Both the position numbers and the translations under genes were made by a program. A model generated the notes under the pieces. The model was not told the origin of the DNA, made no database searches, and was given only the letters and a program-made list of their open reading frames with translations. From assembly GCF_029894425.1 (NCBI RefSeq), contig NZ_JARXYJ010000001.1:496001-560000 (forward strand): DNA of 64,000 nt. Reading direction: 5' to 3'. Shown piece after piece: positions 38,862-47,712 of this stretch (its first letter is position 1; each line of letters starts with the position of its first letter). This DNA comes from Streptomyces sp. SAI-127. GTDB lineage: Bacteria; Actinomycetota; Actinomycetes; Streptomycetales; Streptomycetaceae.

Positions 38862-39743
38862 ATGTCCGCCAGCTGGCAGACCAGCCACATGCCTGACCTG
38901 ACCGGCCGCACCGCGGTCGTCACCGGCGCGAACAGTGGCCTGGGCATACCTACAGCCCAGGCGCTGGGGAAGGCCGGCGCGCACGTAGTGCTCGCCGTGC
39001 GCGACCTCGACAAGGGCAGGGAGGCCGCGGCCGCGGTCCCGGGCAGCCACGAGGTCCGCCGCCTCGACCTCGCCGACCTCGCGTCAGTGCGCCAGTTCGC
39101 CGCCTCCTGGGACGGCGACCTCGACCTGCTGATCAACAACGCGGGCGTGATGATGGCACCGGAGGGACGCACCAAGGACGGCTTCGAAACGCACTTCGGC
39201 ACCAACCACCTCGGCCACTTCGCGCTCACCAATCTGCTGCTGCCACACATCACCGACCGCGTCGTGACGGTCTCTGCCGCCGCGCACCGGTGGGTGAGCG
39301 GAATCGACTTCGACAACCCGAACCTCACCGGTGCCTACAACGCCCGGAAGGCCTACGGCCAGTCCAAGCTGGCAAACCTGCTCTTCACGCTGGAATTGCA
39401 GCGACGGCTCAGCGAGATCGGATCACCCGTGCGTGCGCTCGCCGCGCATCCCGGCCTCGCGGCGACAAATCTGCTGCGCACCCCGAACCCGATGCTGCGC
39501 ACGTTCATCCGGCTGGTCGCGCAGGATGCCGAGGCCGGTGCCCTGCCGACGCTCTTCGCAGCGACCGAGGACCTTCCCGGTGCGAGTTACGTCGGCCCGG
39601 ACGGCATCTCCGGGATGCGCGGCGGCCCGGCACTGGTCAGCCCGACCGCGGCGGCGAGCGATCCGGCGGCGGCGGGGCGCCTTTGGGCACTGTCCGAGGA
39701 ACTGACCGATACAAGCTTCGTCATGAGTCCTCGCTCGAGTTGA
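38862..39743 (+). CDS. SDR of the retinol dehydrogenase-like type
   Basis: This 293-residue dehydrogenase has TGANSGLG (cofactor), NNAGVM, NHLGHFALTNLLLP, active-site Ser in TVSAAAH and catalytic Y in AYGQSKLAN. This is the protochlorophyllide/retinol dehydrogenase-like branch common in actinomycetes. It follows the IclR gene by 34 bp and may be co-transcribed. Substrate is unknown. Confidence 0.9.
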   Translation: MSASWQTSHMPDLTGRTAVVTGANSGLGIPTAQALGKAGAHVVLAVRDLDKGREAAAAVPGSHEVRRLDLADLASVRQFAASWDGDLDLLINNAGVMMAPEGRTKDGFETHFGTNHLGHFALTNLLLPHITDRVVTVSAAAHRWVSGIDFDNPNLTGAYNARKAYGQSKLANLLFTLELQRRLSEIGSPVRALAAHPGLAATNLLRTPNPMLRTFIRLVAQDAEAGALPTLFAATEDLPGASYVGPDGISGMRGGPALVSPTAAASDPAAAGRLWALSEELTDTSFVMSPRSS

Positions 39744-40090
39744 ACTCGTGGACGCTGCGGGTGGGCGGCCGACCGGCCGACGCCGCGGTGGGTACGGCGT
39801 CGGCGGCGGGCGCGGCCCATTGCGCTCGGCCGGGCCGACGTCGCGGAGCGGCTGAGCCCTGCGTACTTGAGCGGCTGACGCGGGAGTTCAGACCCGCTCA
39901 GCTCACGCATGCCGTCGACGACGAATCTGCATGAGCCACCCTCGACGTGAGATGCCGTCAGCGGCGTCCCATCACTCTGCGGACGAGTGCCGAAAGTTCT
40001 GGCAGGGGAGCCAAGCAGGCACATGGCCTCTGAAGAGATCGCGCGTCCTGGACCGAGCGGCCACCCGAGCCGTCGACCCGAGCGAATTTT
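39744..40090. other. Spacer before element copy 3
   Basis: This 347-bp stretch follows the SDR gene. No gene or hairpin is recognised before the palindrome at 40091. Confidence 0.4.
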
Positions 40091-40165
40091 CTGACAAACT
40101 TTTGTCAGAAGTATTAGCAAAGGGACTTCGCGGTGCTATGTTGCCGTTCGAGCAGAGGTAGGGCG
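40091..40165 (+). promoter_or_regulatory. Palindrome-promoter element, copy 3
   Basis: The perfect palindrome CTGACAAACTTTTGTCAG (40091-40108) is followed by TTAGCA (40114-40119), 17 bp and TATGTT (40137-40142), then GAGCAGAGGTAGGGCGG. It is closest to copy 2 and reads toward the HbpS-like remnant at 40348 and the Rieske oxygenase at 40855. Confidence 0.72.
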
Positions 40166-40347
40166 GTCGACGAAGGCCTGCCCGACAGCGCCGCGTCGCC
40201 GGCTGTCCATCCCCCTGTGGTCACAGGTGTCGCGAGCTCCACAGCATGGAGCCGCGCGAGGTCCGAAACCCCCAGTGAACCTGATCAGCAGCACACAAGT
40301 GCGACCCGGCCGGGAATCCGCGATTCCGCCCGAGGAGAGGTAACGCC

Positions 40348-40620
40348 ATGAGGGAACCGCTCAGTTACGGCATCGCGCACAGTGCCACCGAGAGCGAACG
40401 AGCCGCCGACGTCGTGGTCCATCGCGGCGATGTCAGGAAGGTCGTGGTCGGTTCCGACGGCACCGGACCGAACCACGTCGACACTGCGAATCCTTGGTCG
40501 TCGCGTGATGCAACGGGCGCCGGGAGACGGGGTGTTGTCCTCACCCCGGTCTGCTCTTCGACCGGCACCTGCGCCAAGAGCTCTGGTATGCCTGCCATTC
40601 ACCGAACCGCATACATCTGA
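40348..40620 (+). pseudogene. Decayed HbpS/GlcG-like gene, copy 3
   Basis: The reading begins MREPLSYGIAHSATE, nearly identical to the start of the intact HbpS-like protein (MREPLSYEIARRAAE). After a gap of about eight residues it resembles the segment around VRKVVVGSDGTGP (ITKVILADDGAGP in the intact copy). The C-terminal half with the PGGYP and GGIGVGG motifs is missing. GAGGAGAGG precedes the ATG, so a 90-residue product may still be made, but it cannot fold as a full DUF336 domain. Confidence 0.7.
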
Positions 40621-40854
40621 GCAAGGGCATCGTGCCGACGTCGCCGCGCCGGCCGTAGCAGTGCCAGCAGGGTCCCCGGGCCCATGACCGTGGCCAGTGC
40701 CCATCCGAACCCGGCTCGCCGATGTGCCCTGCGACGGGCGGAACACCTGAAGAACCTCCCACTCGCCGGAGGACTACTCACCGTGGCGCTGGAAGCCGAC
40801 GGTGACGACATTTCCGTCGGCATTTCGCTGTCCCTCAACGTCGAGGAGATCGAC

Positions 40855-42147
40855 ATGACTGAAACAACTCCTGCGGACACCGGTACCGGTTACGGCCGCA
40901 AGGCACCGTCATACGACGCACGGCTGGCCGAAGTCGGCCCTGGCACGCCGATGGGTGAGCTGCTGCGGCGGTACTGGCACCCGATCGCGACGTCGGCGAC
41001 GCTCACCAGCGACGTTCCGCACCGTACGCGCGTCCTGGGCGAGAACCTGATCGTCTTCCGTGACGGTCAGGGCCGGCCCGGCGTCGTCTTCGAGCGGTGC
41101 GCGCACCGCGGCAGCAGCCTGTTCTTCGGTCGTGTCGAGCAGGACGGCATCCGCTGCTGCTACCACGGCTGGAAGTTCGACGTCCGGGGGAACTGCCTGG
41201 AGCAGGCCCTCGAACCCGACCGTGGCCGCCGCCGCGACGCCGCGCACCAGCCGTGGTACCCGGTCGAGGAGCGGTACGGCCTCGTGTTCGTCTACATGGG
41301 ACCGCCCGAGCGCAAGCCCGTCCTCCCCCGTTACACGGCCCTGGAACCCCTGGAGGAGGGCGACCAGTACTACGCCGAGTGGCCGATTCCCGGGCTGCCC
41401 CCGACCGGTCTGGTGTCCGACTTCAGCTGGCTGAACATGTACGAGAACGCGCTCGACCCCTCGCACGTCAGCTGGCTGCACTCCACGCACAGCGGCTTCC
41501 AGGCCCTGGGAACGGGGACCACCGGACTTCCCGAGAACTTCTACGATCCCGACGGCTTCCAGGACAGCATCACGTACACCAGGACGGAGTTCGGAGCGAA
41601 GTACGACGAGCTCATCCGGGACAAGGCGGAGAACGGCGACCCGCGGCTGCGGACCTTCCGCGTGGAACTTCACATGCCGAACGTCTTCGGGCTGCCGGAC
41701 TACGTGGACCTGCCCACCGACAAGCGGCCCGACCACATCATGTGGGTCGTCCCGATGGATGACACCCATCACCGGGTGTTCTTCTCCATCCGCGCCAGCG
41801 ATCCCGAGCGTCTGGCCCGGTTCGCCTTCGGCCTCAAGCAGAACGGCAAGGACCCCTGGGAACTGACAGAAGAGGACCGTCAGCGCTTCCCCGGTGACGG
41901 TGAGGCACAGGGCTCTCAGGGAGCGATCCCGATGCACTCCGAGGAGACCCTGGCGACCACCGACCGTGGCGTGGTGATGCTCCGCAGGATGCTGAAGTCC
42001 ATGATCGACGACGTGGAGGCCGGCCGGGACCCGTTGAACGTGAGCATGGCCGAGGAACCGCCGCGCCATGTGGACTCCGGGGTGTACACGGTGTCCACGG
42101 GGGCAGTGGAAGACACCGCGGCGGCTGTTCCCGCGACCGGAGCCTGA
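40855..42147 (+). CDS. Rieske non-heme iron oxygenase (phthalate/vanillate type)
   Basis: This 430-residue oxygenase subunit has a Rieske [2Fe-2S] site formed by C82-x-H84 (CAHRG) and C101-x-x-H104 (CCYHGWKF). The mononuclear iron site lies in WLNMYENALDPSHVSWLH. The single-subunit layout matches ring-hydroxylating or O-demethylating enzymes such as phthalate 4,5-dioxygenase and vanillate or phenoxybenzoate oxygenases. ATG 40855 follows GAGGAG; the frame is open further upstream. The phthalate dioxygenase-type reductase follows 14 bp later. Substrate is unknown. Confidence 0.93.
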   Translation: MTETTPADTGTGYGRKAPSYDARLAEVGPGTPMGELLRRYWHPIATSATLTSDVPHRTRVLGENLIVFRDGQGRPGVVFERCAHRGSSLFFGRVEQDGIRCCYHGWKFDVRGNCLEQALEPDRGRRRDAAHQPWYPVEERYGLVFVYMGPPERKPVLPRYTALEPLEEGDQYYAEWPIPGLPPTGLVSDFSWLNMYENALDPSHVSWLHSTHSGFQALGTGTTGLPENFYDPDGFQDSITYTRTEFGAKYDELIRDKAENGDPRLRTFRVELHMPNVFGLPDYVDLPTDKRPDHIMWVVPMDDTHHRVFFSIRASDPERLARFAFGLKQNGKDPWELTEEDRQRFPGDGEAQGSQGAIPMHSEETLATTDRGVVMLRRMLKSMIDDVEAGRDPLNVSMAEEPPRHVDSGVYTVSTGAVEDTAAAVPATGA

Positions 42148-42161
42148 GGGGGAACCCGGCC

Positions 42162-43112
42162 GTGACGTGGACGGAAGCGGTGGTGGTCTCCCACTTCCTC
42201 GCGACCCCGGATGTCGCGGTGATCGACCTCGCCCCGGGCGAGGGGGCCGAATTCCCGGCCTACACCGCGGGCGCGCACATCGACGTGCTGACCGACTCGG
42301 GACTGGTCCGCCAGTACTCGCTGTGCGGGCCGCCCGAGAGCGGACGGTACCGCCTGGCCGTGCTGAACGAGCCCCGGTCCCGCGGCGGTTCGCGGGCGAT
42401 GCACGCGCTCAGGGTGGGCGACCGGCTGCGGATCTCGGCGCCGCGCAACCGCTTCCCCCTCGTCACGGCCCAGCGGCACCTGCTGATCGCAGGAGGCATC
42501 GGGATCACGCCTCTGCTGGCGATGGTGCGCCATCTCGAGCAGGCGGGCGGCGACTACACGCTTCATTACTGTGCCCGCAGCCGCGCTCGCGCGGCCTTCG
42601 TGTCGGAGCTGACAGGCAACCCCCGCGTCGCCTTTCACTTCGATGACGAGCACCCGGAGCAGATGCTGGACATGGAACGTGACCTTGGCGGTCCGTACCT
42701 GGACACGGCGGCCTACGTCTGTGGTCCTGCGGGGTTCATGGACTACGTGCTGGGCCAGGCCGAGGCGCTGGGCTGGCCACCGCATGTCCTGCACAAGGAG
42801 CGGTTCAGCAGCGCTCGGCCCGTCTCGGAATCCGGTACAGCCGGCTCGGGCGGCTTCACCGTGCGACTGGCCTCGACAGGGGACGAGTACCTCGTCCCCG
42901 AGGGGCGCAGCGTGCTGGATGTGCTGCTGGAGAAGGGCGTGGACGCGCCGTACTCATGTCAGCAGGGGATCTGCGGGGACTGCGTCGTGCGGGTACTGGC
43001 GGGCGACCCCGACCATCGCGATGAGGTGCTCACCGCCGACGAGCGTGCAGAAGGCATGTTCGCGACCTGCTCGTCCCGAGCGCACTCCCCCATCCTGGAG
43101 CTGGACCTGTGA
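42162..43112 (+). CDS. Phthalate dioxygenase-type reductase
   Basis: This 316-residue electron carrier has an N-terminal flavin domain (RQYSLCGPPE), an NAD domain (LLIAGGIGITPLLAMV) and a C-terminal plant-type [2Fe-2S] domain (SCQQGICGDC, with a last Cys in FATC). It reduces the Rieske oxygenase encoded just upstream. Start is GTG 42162. The other reductase at 55498 has the same architecture but serves a P450-type neighbour. Confidence 0.94.
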   Translation: MTWTEAVVVSHFLATPDVAVIDLAPGEGAEFPAYTAGAHIDVLTDSGLVRQYSLCGPPESGRYRLAVLNEPRSRGGSRAMHALRVGDRLRISAPRNRFPLVTAQRHLLIAGGIGITPLLAMVRHLEQAGGDYTLHYCARSRARAAFVSELTGNPRVAFHFDDEHPEQMLDMERDLGGPYLDTAAYVCGPAGFMDYVLGQAEALGWPPHVLHKERFSSARPVSESGTAGSGGFTVRLASTGDEYLVPEGRSVLDVLLEKGVDAPYSCQQGICGDCVVRVLAGDPDHRDEVLTADERAEGMFATCSSRAHSPILELDL

Positions 43113-43337
43113 ACGAATCACCCACCATCCCGCCGACCGCACCGGACAGAAGTGTCACCGCCGTCGAACGGGCTGAAGCCGCGTGACTCGAAGCCGTGAC
43201 CGCCGCTGTGCCGCACGCGATGCGCCGCCGACTGACGCACGCCGCAGCAGAGCATGTCGGCGGCGCGGAGACCTGCCTCCAACTCACGGCCGACATGGAA
43301 GATGCAGGTCGCCTACTTCCCGACCGCGCGGATACAC

Positions 43338-44136
43338 AGTTGGGGCGGTGTCAGTTGCCGGGGTGGTCCTCGGCCTGCGTCTCGCCGGCGCCCTGCGGGG
43401 GGACCGTCCGGTTCCCCGGTCCGTCCTGGGGAACTTCGACGAGTGTATGGACCAGGCGGGCCAGTTGTTCGGCATAGCGGTCGATGAACTCCGCGGAAGC
43501 CGGATCCGCACCCGTGACGGTCGCGGCCAGCTGCGGCAGGATCTCCGGCGCCATCGCCGCGGTGAAGAACGCCAGCGTCAACGCGCCGACATCCAGATCG
43601 GCCCGGATCTCACCCCTGGCCTGCCTTCTGCGGGTTTCGTCGACGACATCGAGCAGCCGGGCCGCCCACGCCTCGGGAGGCGGAGGCTTGCCGTCGAGTT
43701 CCCCGCGGACCAGCGTGCGGATGATCGACACCTTCTCGTCGTGCTCCCAGCGCACGAAGTCCCGGACGATCTCGGCGAACGGCTCCGCACCGCTCATCAT
43801 GGTCGCGCCCTTGGTGATCCACCGCTCGGTGACAGCATCGTAAAGACCCTGCTTGCCACCGAAATGGTAGGTGATCAACGAATGGTTCACACCGGCCGCG
43901 GCAGCGATCCGCTCCACACGGGCTCCCTTGAAGCCGTGCTCGCCGAACTCCTCGTTCGCCGCGTCCATGATGCTCTGACGCGTCAGCTCCGGATCATGCC
44001 GACGGCTGGGATCAGCCGAGCGCCGATGACGCCGCCGCCCCGCCGACTCAGAAGCACGCCCATCCTTGTCGATCACCCTCCGAATATAACCGCCCTCCCC
44101 GATCCACCCGGCCCGACCAGCACAACATGAGCGGAC
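43338..44136. repeat. 799-bp direct repeat, left copy (TetR gene)
   Basis: This segment recurs at 46042-46840 in the same orientation, offset by exactly 2704 bp. I found only two differences, C/T at 43392/46096 and C/T at 43527/46231. Sequence similarity ends abruptly at both edges. It contains one complete TetR gene. Confidence 0.93.
43351..44076 (-). CDS. TetR-family regulator, duplicated copy 1
   Basis: This 241-residue regulator has a basic, Ser/Arg-rich N-terminal extension of about 25 residues and a helix-turn-helix (GARVERIAAAAGVNHSLITYHFGGKQGLYDAVTERW). A helical domain and a low-complexity tail follow. It differs from copy 2 by Ala versus Thr in PQLxATVTG and by Gly versus Ser near the C-terminus. 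The GTG start at 44076 is tentative, since GGAGG abuts it. Its target may be the Rieske operon upstream, but no operator matching the palindrome elements lies at its own promoter. Confidence 0.85.
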   Translation of the reverse strand: MIDKDGRASESAGRRRHRRSADPSRRHDPELTRQSIMDAANEEFGEHGFKGARVERIAAAAGVNHSLITYHFGGKQGLYDAVTERWITKGATMMSGAEPFAEIVRDFVRWEHDEKVSIIRTLVRGELDGKPPPPEAWAARLLDVVDETRRRQARGEIRADLDVGALTLAFFTAAMAPEILPQLAATVTGADPASAEFIDRYAEQLARLVHTLVEVPQDGPGNRTVPPQGAGETQAEDHPGN

Positions 44137-44219
44137 GGACCGACGGATTGCGGCCAGCGTGTCGCCACTGGGGCGAGCGGCACTGGCCGTGTCCTGTCTC
44201 CCCGGTGAGCAGCGGCTCG

Positions 44220-44530
44220 ATCCAGGGACGGCGGACGTGCCCGCCGCCCCGGCGTCCGCGTCGCTGTGTCGGTGCACCACGCGAACGACAACCGGCCCCG
44301 GAGGACTGGAAACCGAACTGGTCAAGGTGCGGGACGCACGGATCGGCTACTCACAAGGTGAACTCACAGCCGGATCACCGTCGGCCGTCGCGCCGGCCTT
44401 CGACGCAAGGGCCGGTTCGTCGCGGCACTCGGCGTTCTCGCACCGGAAGCGGAGCAGATGAACCGGCCGGCACCTGCGGTACGCCGTAGCCGCGGACGCC
44501 AACTCACGGCGCCTTCCCACCAGCAGCTCG
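44220..44530 (+). pseudogene. 3' fragment of IclR regulator gene
   Basis: This stretch matches the last third of the IclR gene at 38069-38827, including KVRDARIGYSQGELTAG. It has lost one base after the FDA codons (GCAAGG versus GCCGAGG), and the reading shifts there. The homology runs to the sequence just before the intact gene's stop. It is a partial duplicate, not functional. Confidence 0.85.
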
Positions 44531-44547
44531 GCGCACACCCCGGGGGG

Positions 44548-44842
44548 TCGGCCTCGGCTGGTCCCGGGATGCACCACGAGGTGTGCCACGAGCTCGGCGG
44601 CGCGTTCGTTCTCCCCCACACCACACTGCACGCCGCGGCACTGCCCTATGTTCTCGCGTTCAACGCGCCTGCTTCCCCACGGTCTTGGCACAGCCAACGC
44701 GCTGGACGGCCTTTCCGACCTGTACAACCGCACCGGCAGCCGCCGTCCGCTCCGTGATCTGGGGCTGTCGCGCGAGGGCATCAAAGCCGTGATCGACAGC
44801 GTTCTGGCCGCTGCTCCCCGCCCAACCCGCGACCGGCGATGA
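44548..44842 (+). pseudogene. C-terminal fragment of maleylacetate reductase
   Basis: Frames read GMHHEVCHELGGAFVLPH, with the metal-ligand His residues, then LPYVLAFNAP. After a frameshift they continue NALDGLSDLYNRTGS and PLRDLGLSREGIKAVIDSVL to a stop. This is the C-terminal domain of an iron-containing alcohol dehydrogenase of the maleylacetate reductase group, compare 60754-61824. The N-terminal nucleotide-binding half is absent. Confidence 0.8.
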
Positions 44843-44929
44843 GCATCTGGTGGCCGGAGGCTGTGGGACCTCCTCCGGCCACCTCCTTGTCTTACGGATA
44901 ACGGAAACGCGCGCTACGAAGGTGTGCTG

Positions 44930-45676
44930 TCAGCGACGCGTGAGCCCTCCGTCGACGGCGAGGATCTGGCCGGTGATGAACGCGGCGTCGTCGGAGGCGA
45001 GGAACGCCACCGTGTTGGCGACGTCCGTCGGACTCTGTCGTCGCTTCAGATCCTGCATCTGTACGGTCATGTCGAAGAACGCCTCGTCCGCGCTCCGGAG
45101 CGCCGCGGCTGTGGGGACCAGACTGGGAGCGACCGCGTTGACCGTCACATTGTGTTCCGCGAGGTTGGCCGCCAGCACGTTGGTGAACCCGTTGAGGGCA
45201 CCCTTGGAGGAGACGTACGCGACAAATGGTGGCGGGCTCACCCAGTAGCTCCCGGACGTTATGTTGATCACTCGACCGGCGGTGGACTGCCTGAGGTCCT
45301 CGAGAAATGCCTTGGCCATCAAGAAGGCTCCGGTCACGTTGACCGCGAAGGTCCGGCTCCACTGCTCGAACGTCACGTCGTCGATGCCGGCGAAGGGCAC
45401 GATGCCCGCGTTGTTCACGAGGATGTCGACTGGGCCGAGCGCATCCCGGACCTCCGCGGCGAAGGCATTCACCTGAGCCTCGTCGGAGACGTCGACCTTC
45501 GCGCTGATGAACCGCCGCCCGTACCCTTCGACAGCCCCCTGCGTATCGTCCGCCGCGTCGACATCGGCAACCGCGATGTCGGCCCCTTCGGACGACAGCT
45601 TTCGGGCGATCTCCTGACCGATTCCGGCACTGCCGCCGGTCACCACGGCAATTCTTCCCGCCAGACGTCCCGCCAT
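44930..45676 (-). CDS. Short-chain dehydrogenase/reductase
   Basis: This 248-residue SDR has TGGSAGIG (cofactor), NNAGIV, active-site Ser in ITSGSYW, catalytic YVSSKGA and a terminal FITGQILAVDGG. It is the intact relative of the deleted gene at 18940-19456, including the same GGAGTT-type ribosome-binding site region. It lies between the two TetR repeats. Substrate is unknown. Confidence 0.92.
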   Translation of the reverse strand: MAGRLAGRIAVVTGGSAGIGQEIARKLSSEGADIAVADVDAADDTQGAVEGYGRRFISAKVDVSDEAQVNAFAAEVRDALGPVDILVNNAGIVPFAGIDDVTFEQWSRTFAVNVTGAFLMAKAFLEDLRQSTAGRVINITSGSYWVSPPPFVAYVSSKGALNGFTNVLAANLAEHNVTVNAVAPSLVPTAAALRSADEAFFDMTVQMQDLKRRQSPTDVANTVAFLASDDAAFITGQILAVDGGLTRR

Positions 45677-46041
45677 GACTCAACTCCCTTTCCGTGGGGC
45701 CGGAGATATCCGTGAGTGCTGCCCGCACAGCCATCCGCGCGGCCCCTCAAGACCAGTGGCCCTGCGCGCGTTCCCCGGGCTCGATCGGCGGGAGCGACCG
45801 AACGCCGTGTCCTCGACGAACAACGCACTCCACCCCGCAGCCAGGCATGCGACGCAGCCCCTTGCCGGTCATGATGCGTGGCTTCCGCTTGCGGCGACAC
45901 GGCGGATTCCATTCAACGGAAAGCGTTTCGCACGCTCCGTTCAGACGTCGCCCACGCCAGCCCCTGTCCCATCAAAGGGACGCATCAAAGGGAACGAACG
46001 AACACCAGGTCGATGCCCTCAAGCTCTCATGAACTGCACGG
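45677..46041. other. Spacer between SDR and TetR repeat
   Basis: This region carries the SDR promoter. No gene fragment is recognised. It ends where the right TetR repeat begins. Confidence 0.4.
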
Positions 46042-46840
46042 AGTTGGGGCGGTGTCAGTTGCCGGGGTGGTCCTCGGCCTGCGTCTCGCCGGCGCTCTGC
46101 GGGGGGACCGTCCGGTTCCCCGGTCCGTCCTGGGGAACTTCGACGAGTGTATGGACCAGGCGGGCCAGTTGTTCGGCATAGCGGTCGATGAACTCCGCGG
46201 AAGCCGGATCCGCACCCGTGACGGTCGCGGTCAGCTGCGGCAGGATCTCCGGCGCCATCGCCGCGGTGAAGAACGCCAGCGTCAACGCGCCGACATCCAG
46301 ATCGGCCCGGATCTCACCCCTGGCCTGCCTTCTGCGGGTTTCGTCGACGACATCGAGCAGCCGGGCCGCCCACGCCTCGGGAGGCGGAGGCTTGCCGTCG
46401 AGTTCCCCGCGGACCAGCGTGCGGATGATCGACACCTTCTCGTCGTGCTCCCAGCGCACGAAGTCCCGGACGATCTCGGCGAACGGCTCCGCACCGCTCA
46501 TCATGGTCGCGCCCTTGGTGATCCACCGCTCGGTGACAGCATCGTAAAGACCCTGCTTGCCACCGAAATGGTAGGTGATCAACGAATGGTTCACACCGGC
46601 CGCGGCAGCGATCCGCTCCACACGGGCTCCCTTGAAGCCGTGCTCGCCGAACTCCTCGTTCGCCGCGTCCATGATGCTCTGACGCGTCAGCTCCGGATCA
46701 TGCCGACGGCTGGGATCAGCCGAGCGCCGATGACGCCGCCGCCCCGCCGACTCAGAAGCACGCCCATCCTTGTCGATCACCCTCCGAATATAACCGCCCT
46801 CCCCGATCCACCCGGCCCGACCAGCACAACATGAGCGGAC
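46042..46840. repeat. 799-bp direct repeat, right copy (TetR gene)
   Basis: This is the second copy of the segment at 43338-44136, differing at two positions. The 1.9 kb between the copies holds the IclR and maleylacetate reductase fragments and an intact SDR. Recombination between the copies could delete or invertibly amplify that interval. Confidence 0.93.
46055..46780 (-). CDS. TetR-family regulator, duplicated copy 2
   Basis: This 241-residue protein is identical to the product of 43351-44076 except for two substitutions (Thr for Ala in PQLTATVTG, Ser for Gly in PPQSAGE). Both changes are non-synonymous. The helix-turn-helix is unchanged, so both proteins should bind the same DNA. It reads away from the SDR promoter side and has the same unclear GTG start. 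Confidence 0.85.
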   Translation of the reverse strand: MIDKDGRASESAGRRRHRRSADPSRRHDPELTRQSIMDAANEEFGEHGFKGARVERIAAAAGVNHSLITYHFGGKQGLYDAVTERWITKGATMMSGAEPFAEIVRDFVRWEHDEKVSIIRTLVRGELDGKPPPPEAWAARLLDVVDETRRRQARGEIRADLDVGALTLAFFTAAMAPEILPQLTATVTGADPASAEFIDRYAEQLARLVHTLVEVPQDGPGNRTVPPQSAGETQAEDHPGN

Positions 46841-46981
46841 CGCGGTCCCCCTGATCCCGCAGGGGCTAGCTCCTGTGAGCGGCACCGGCGGCCACCTGCC
46901 TGGCTCTGCCGCCGATGTCAGGAGCACACTCCCCCGAGCTCTTCGAGCAACATGCGTGACGGCCCGCTCCAGATCGGGCCA

Positions 46982-47566
46982 TCACGCGTTCGGCAGCCAG
47001 GGAGCGAGCGCGGCGTCGACCGAGCCGATCACCATGTCCTTGTCGAGTCGCGCACCGAGCATGAACCGCTGGAACAGCAGGGGACCGAGAATCCGGGCAA
47101 CCACTTCTCTGGCGTGTTCCTCGACGCCGGGACGGAATTCGCCGCGTTCGACAGCGGCGGCGAGCGCGCCCGCGAAGTGCTTGTCGGCGTGGCCGAACAT
47201 CTCTTCGCGGATGCGCCGCACGTCCTCGTCCCGCTCGGCCCGCTCGACGATGGTGGCGATGACCGACACGGCGACGGGTTGGTTGAGCCACTCGGCCATG
47301 TGTTCAAGCTGGCTCACCAGTTGGTGGCGGATCGGGCCTTCGCCGAAGGTGAGCAGAGGGCGGACGTCGTTGGCGAGTGCGTCGAAGAGGAGGGCCTGCT
47401 GGTCGGGCCAGTGCCGGTAGACGGTGGCGCGGCCGACTCCGGCCCGTTCGGCGACGGCGGCGTGAGTGACGCGTTCGGGCCCTCCTTCGACGAGGAGTTC
47501 AGTGGCTGCGATCAATGCGGCTGCGCGGCTGCGGCGGGCGCGGGGGTCGTCGTTGATACGGGGCAT
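46982..47566 (-). CDS. TetR-family repressor, copy B (partner of DUF1269)
   Basis: This 194-residue paralogue of the regulator at 17194 has the same N-terminal pattern (NDDPRARRSRAAAL) and helix-turn-helix (THAAVAERAGVGRATVYRHWPDQQALL). It also shares the SVIATIVERAERDEDVRRIREEMFG segment. It is divergent from DUF1269 copy B, with the shared TGTGAGAC operator 23 bp upstream of its start. Autorepression and control of DUF1269 are inferred. Confidence 0.92.
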   Translation of the reverse strand: MPRINDDPRARRSRAAALIAATELLVEGGPERVTHAAVAERAGVGRATVYRHWPDQQALLFDALANDVRPLLTFGEGPIRHQLVSQLEHMAEWLNQPVAVSVIATIVERAERDEDVRRIREEMFGHADKHFAGALAAAVERGEFRPGVEEHAREVVARILGPLLFQRFMLGARLDKDMVIGSVDAALAPWLPNA

Positions 47567-47588
47567 CGGGACACCTCTTCCAGACTTC

Positions 47589-47637
47589 TGTGAGACAACT
47601 TGACTCACAACCTCTCTCCGATACATACTGTCTCACA
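47589..47637. promoter_or_regulatory. Shared TetR/DUF1269 operator-promoter, copy B
   Basis: Inverted arms TGTGAGAC (47589-47596) and GTCTCACA (47630-47637) span 49 bp as in copy A. Toward DUF1269 (plus strand), TTGACT (47600-47605), 16 bp and TACATA (47622-47627) form the promoter. Confidence 0.82.
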
Positions 47638-47712
47638 GATGAGGGAGACCTCGCCAACCCAGGCACCACCGGCCGTAGGTCGGGGAGACCTGCCGGCCCA
47701 AGGAGAGAGCTC

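Noticed and set aside
34524..40108. Palindrome CTGACAAACTTTTGTCAG as a Fur box
   Set aside because: It is too GC-interrupted and differs from the 19-bp Fur or FurA consensus. The fur-katG promoter itself does not carry it on its own side, so a different regulator is more likely.
40684..42147. Longer Rieske oxygenase with a 57-residue N-terminal extension
   Set aside because: The extension has no relation to Rieske oxygenases, and GAGGAG stands at the right distance from ATG 40855.
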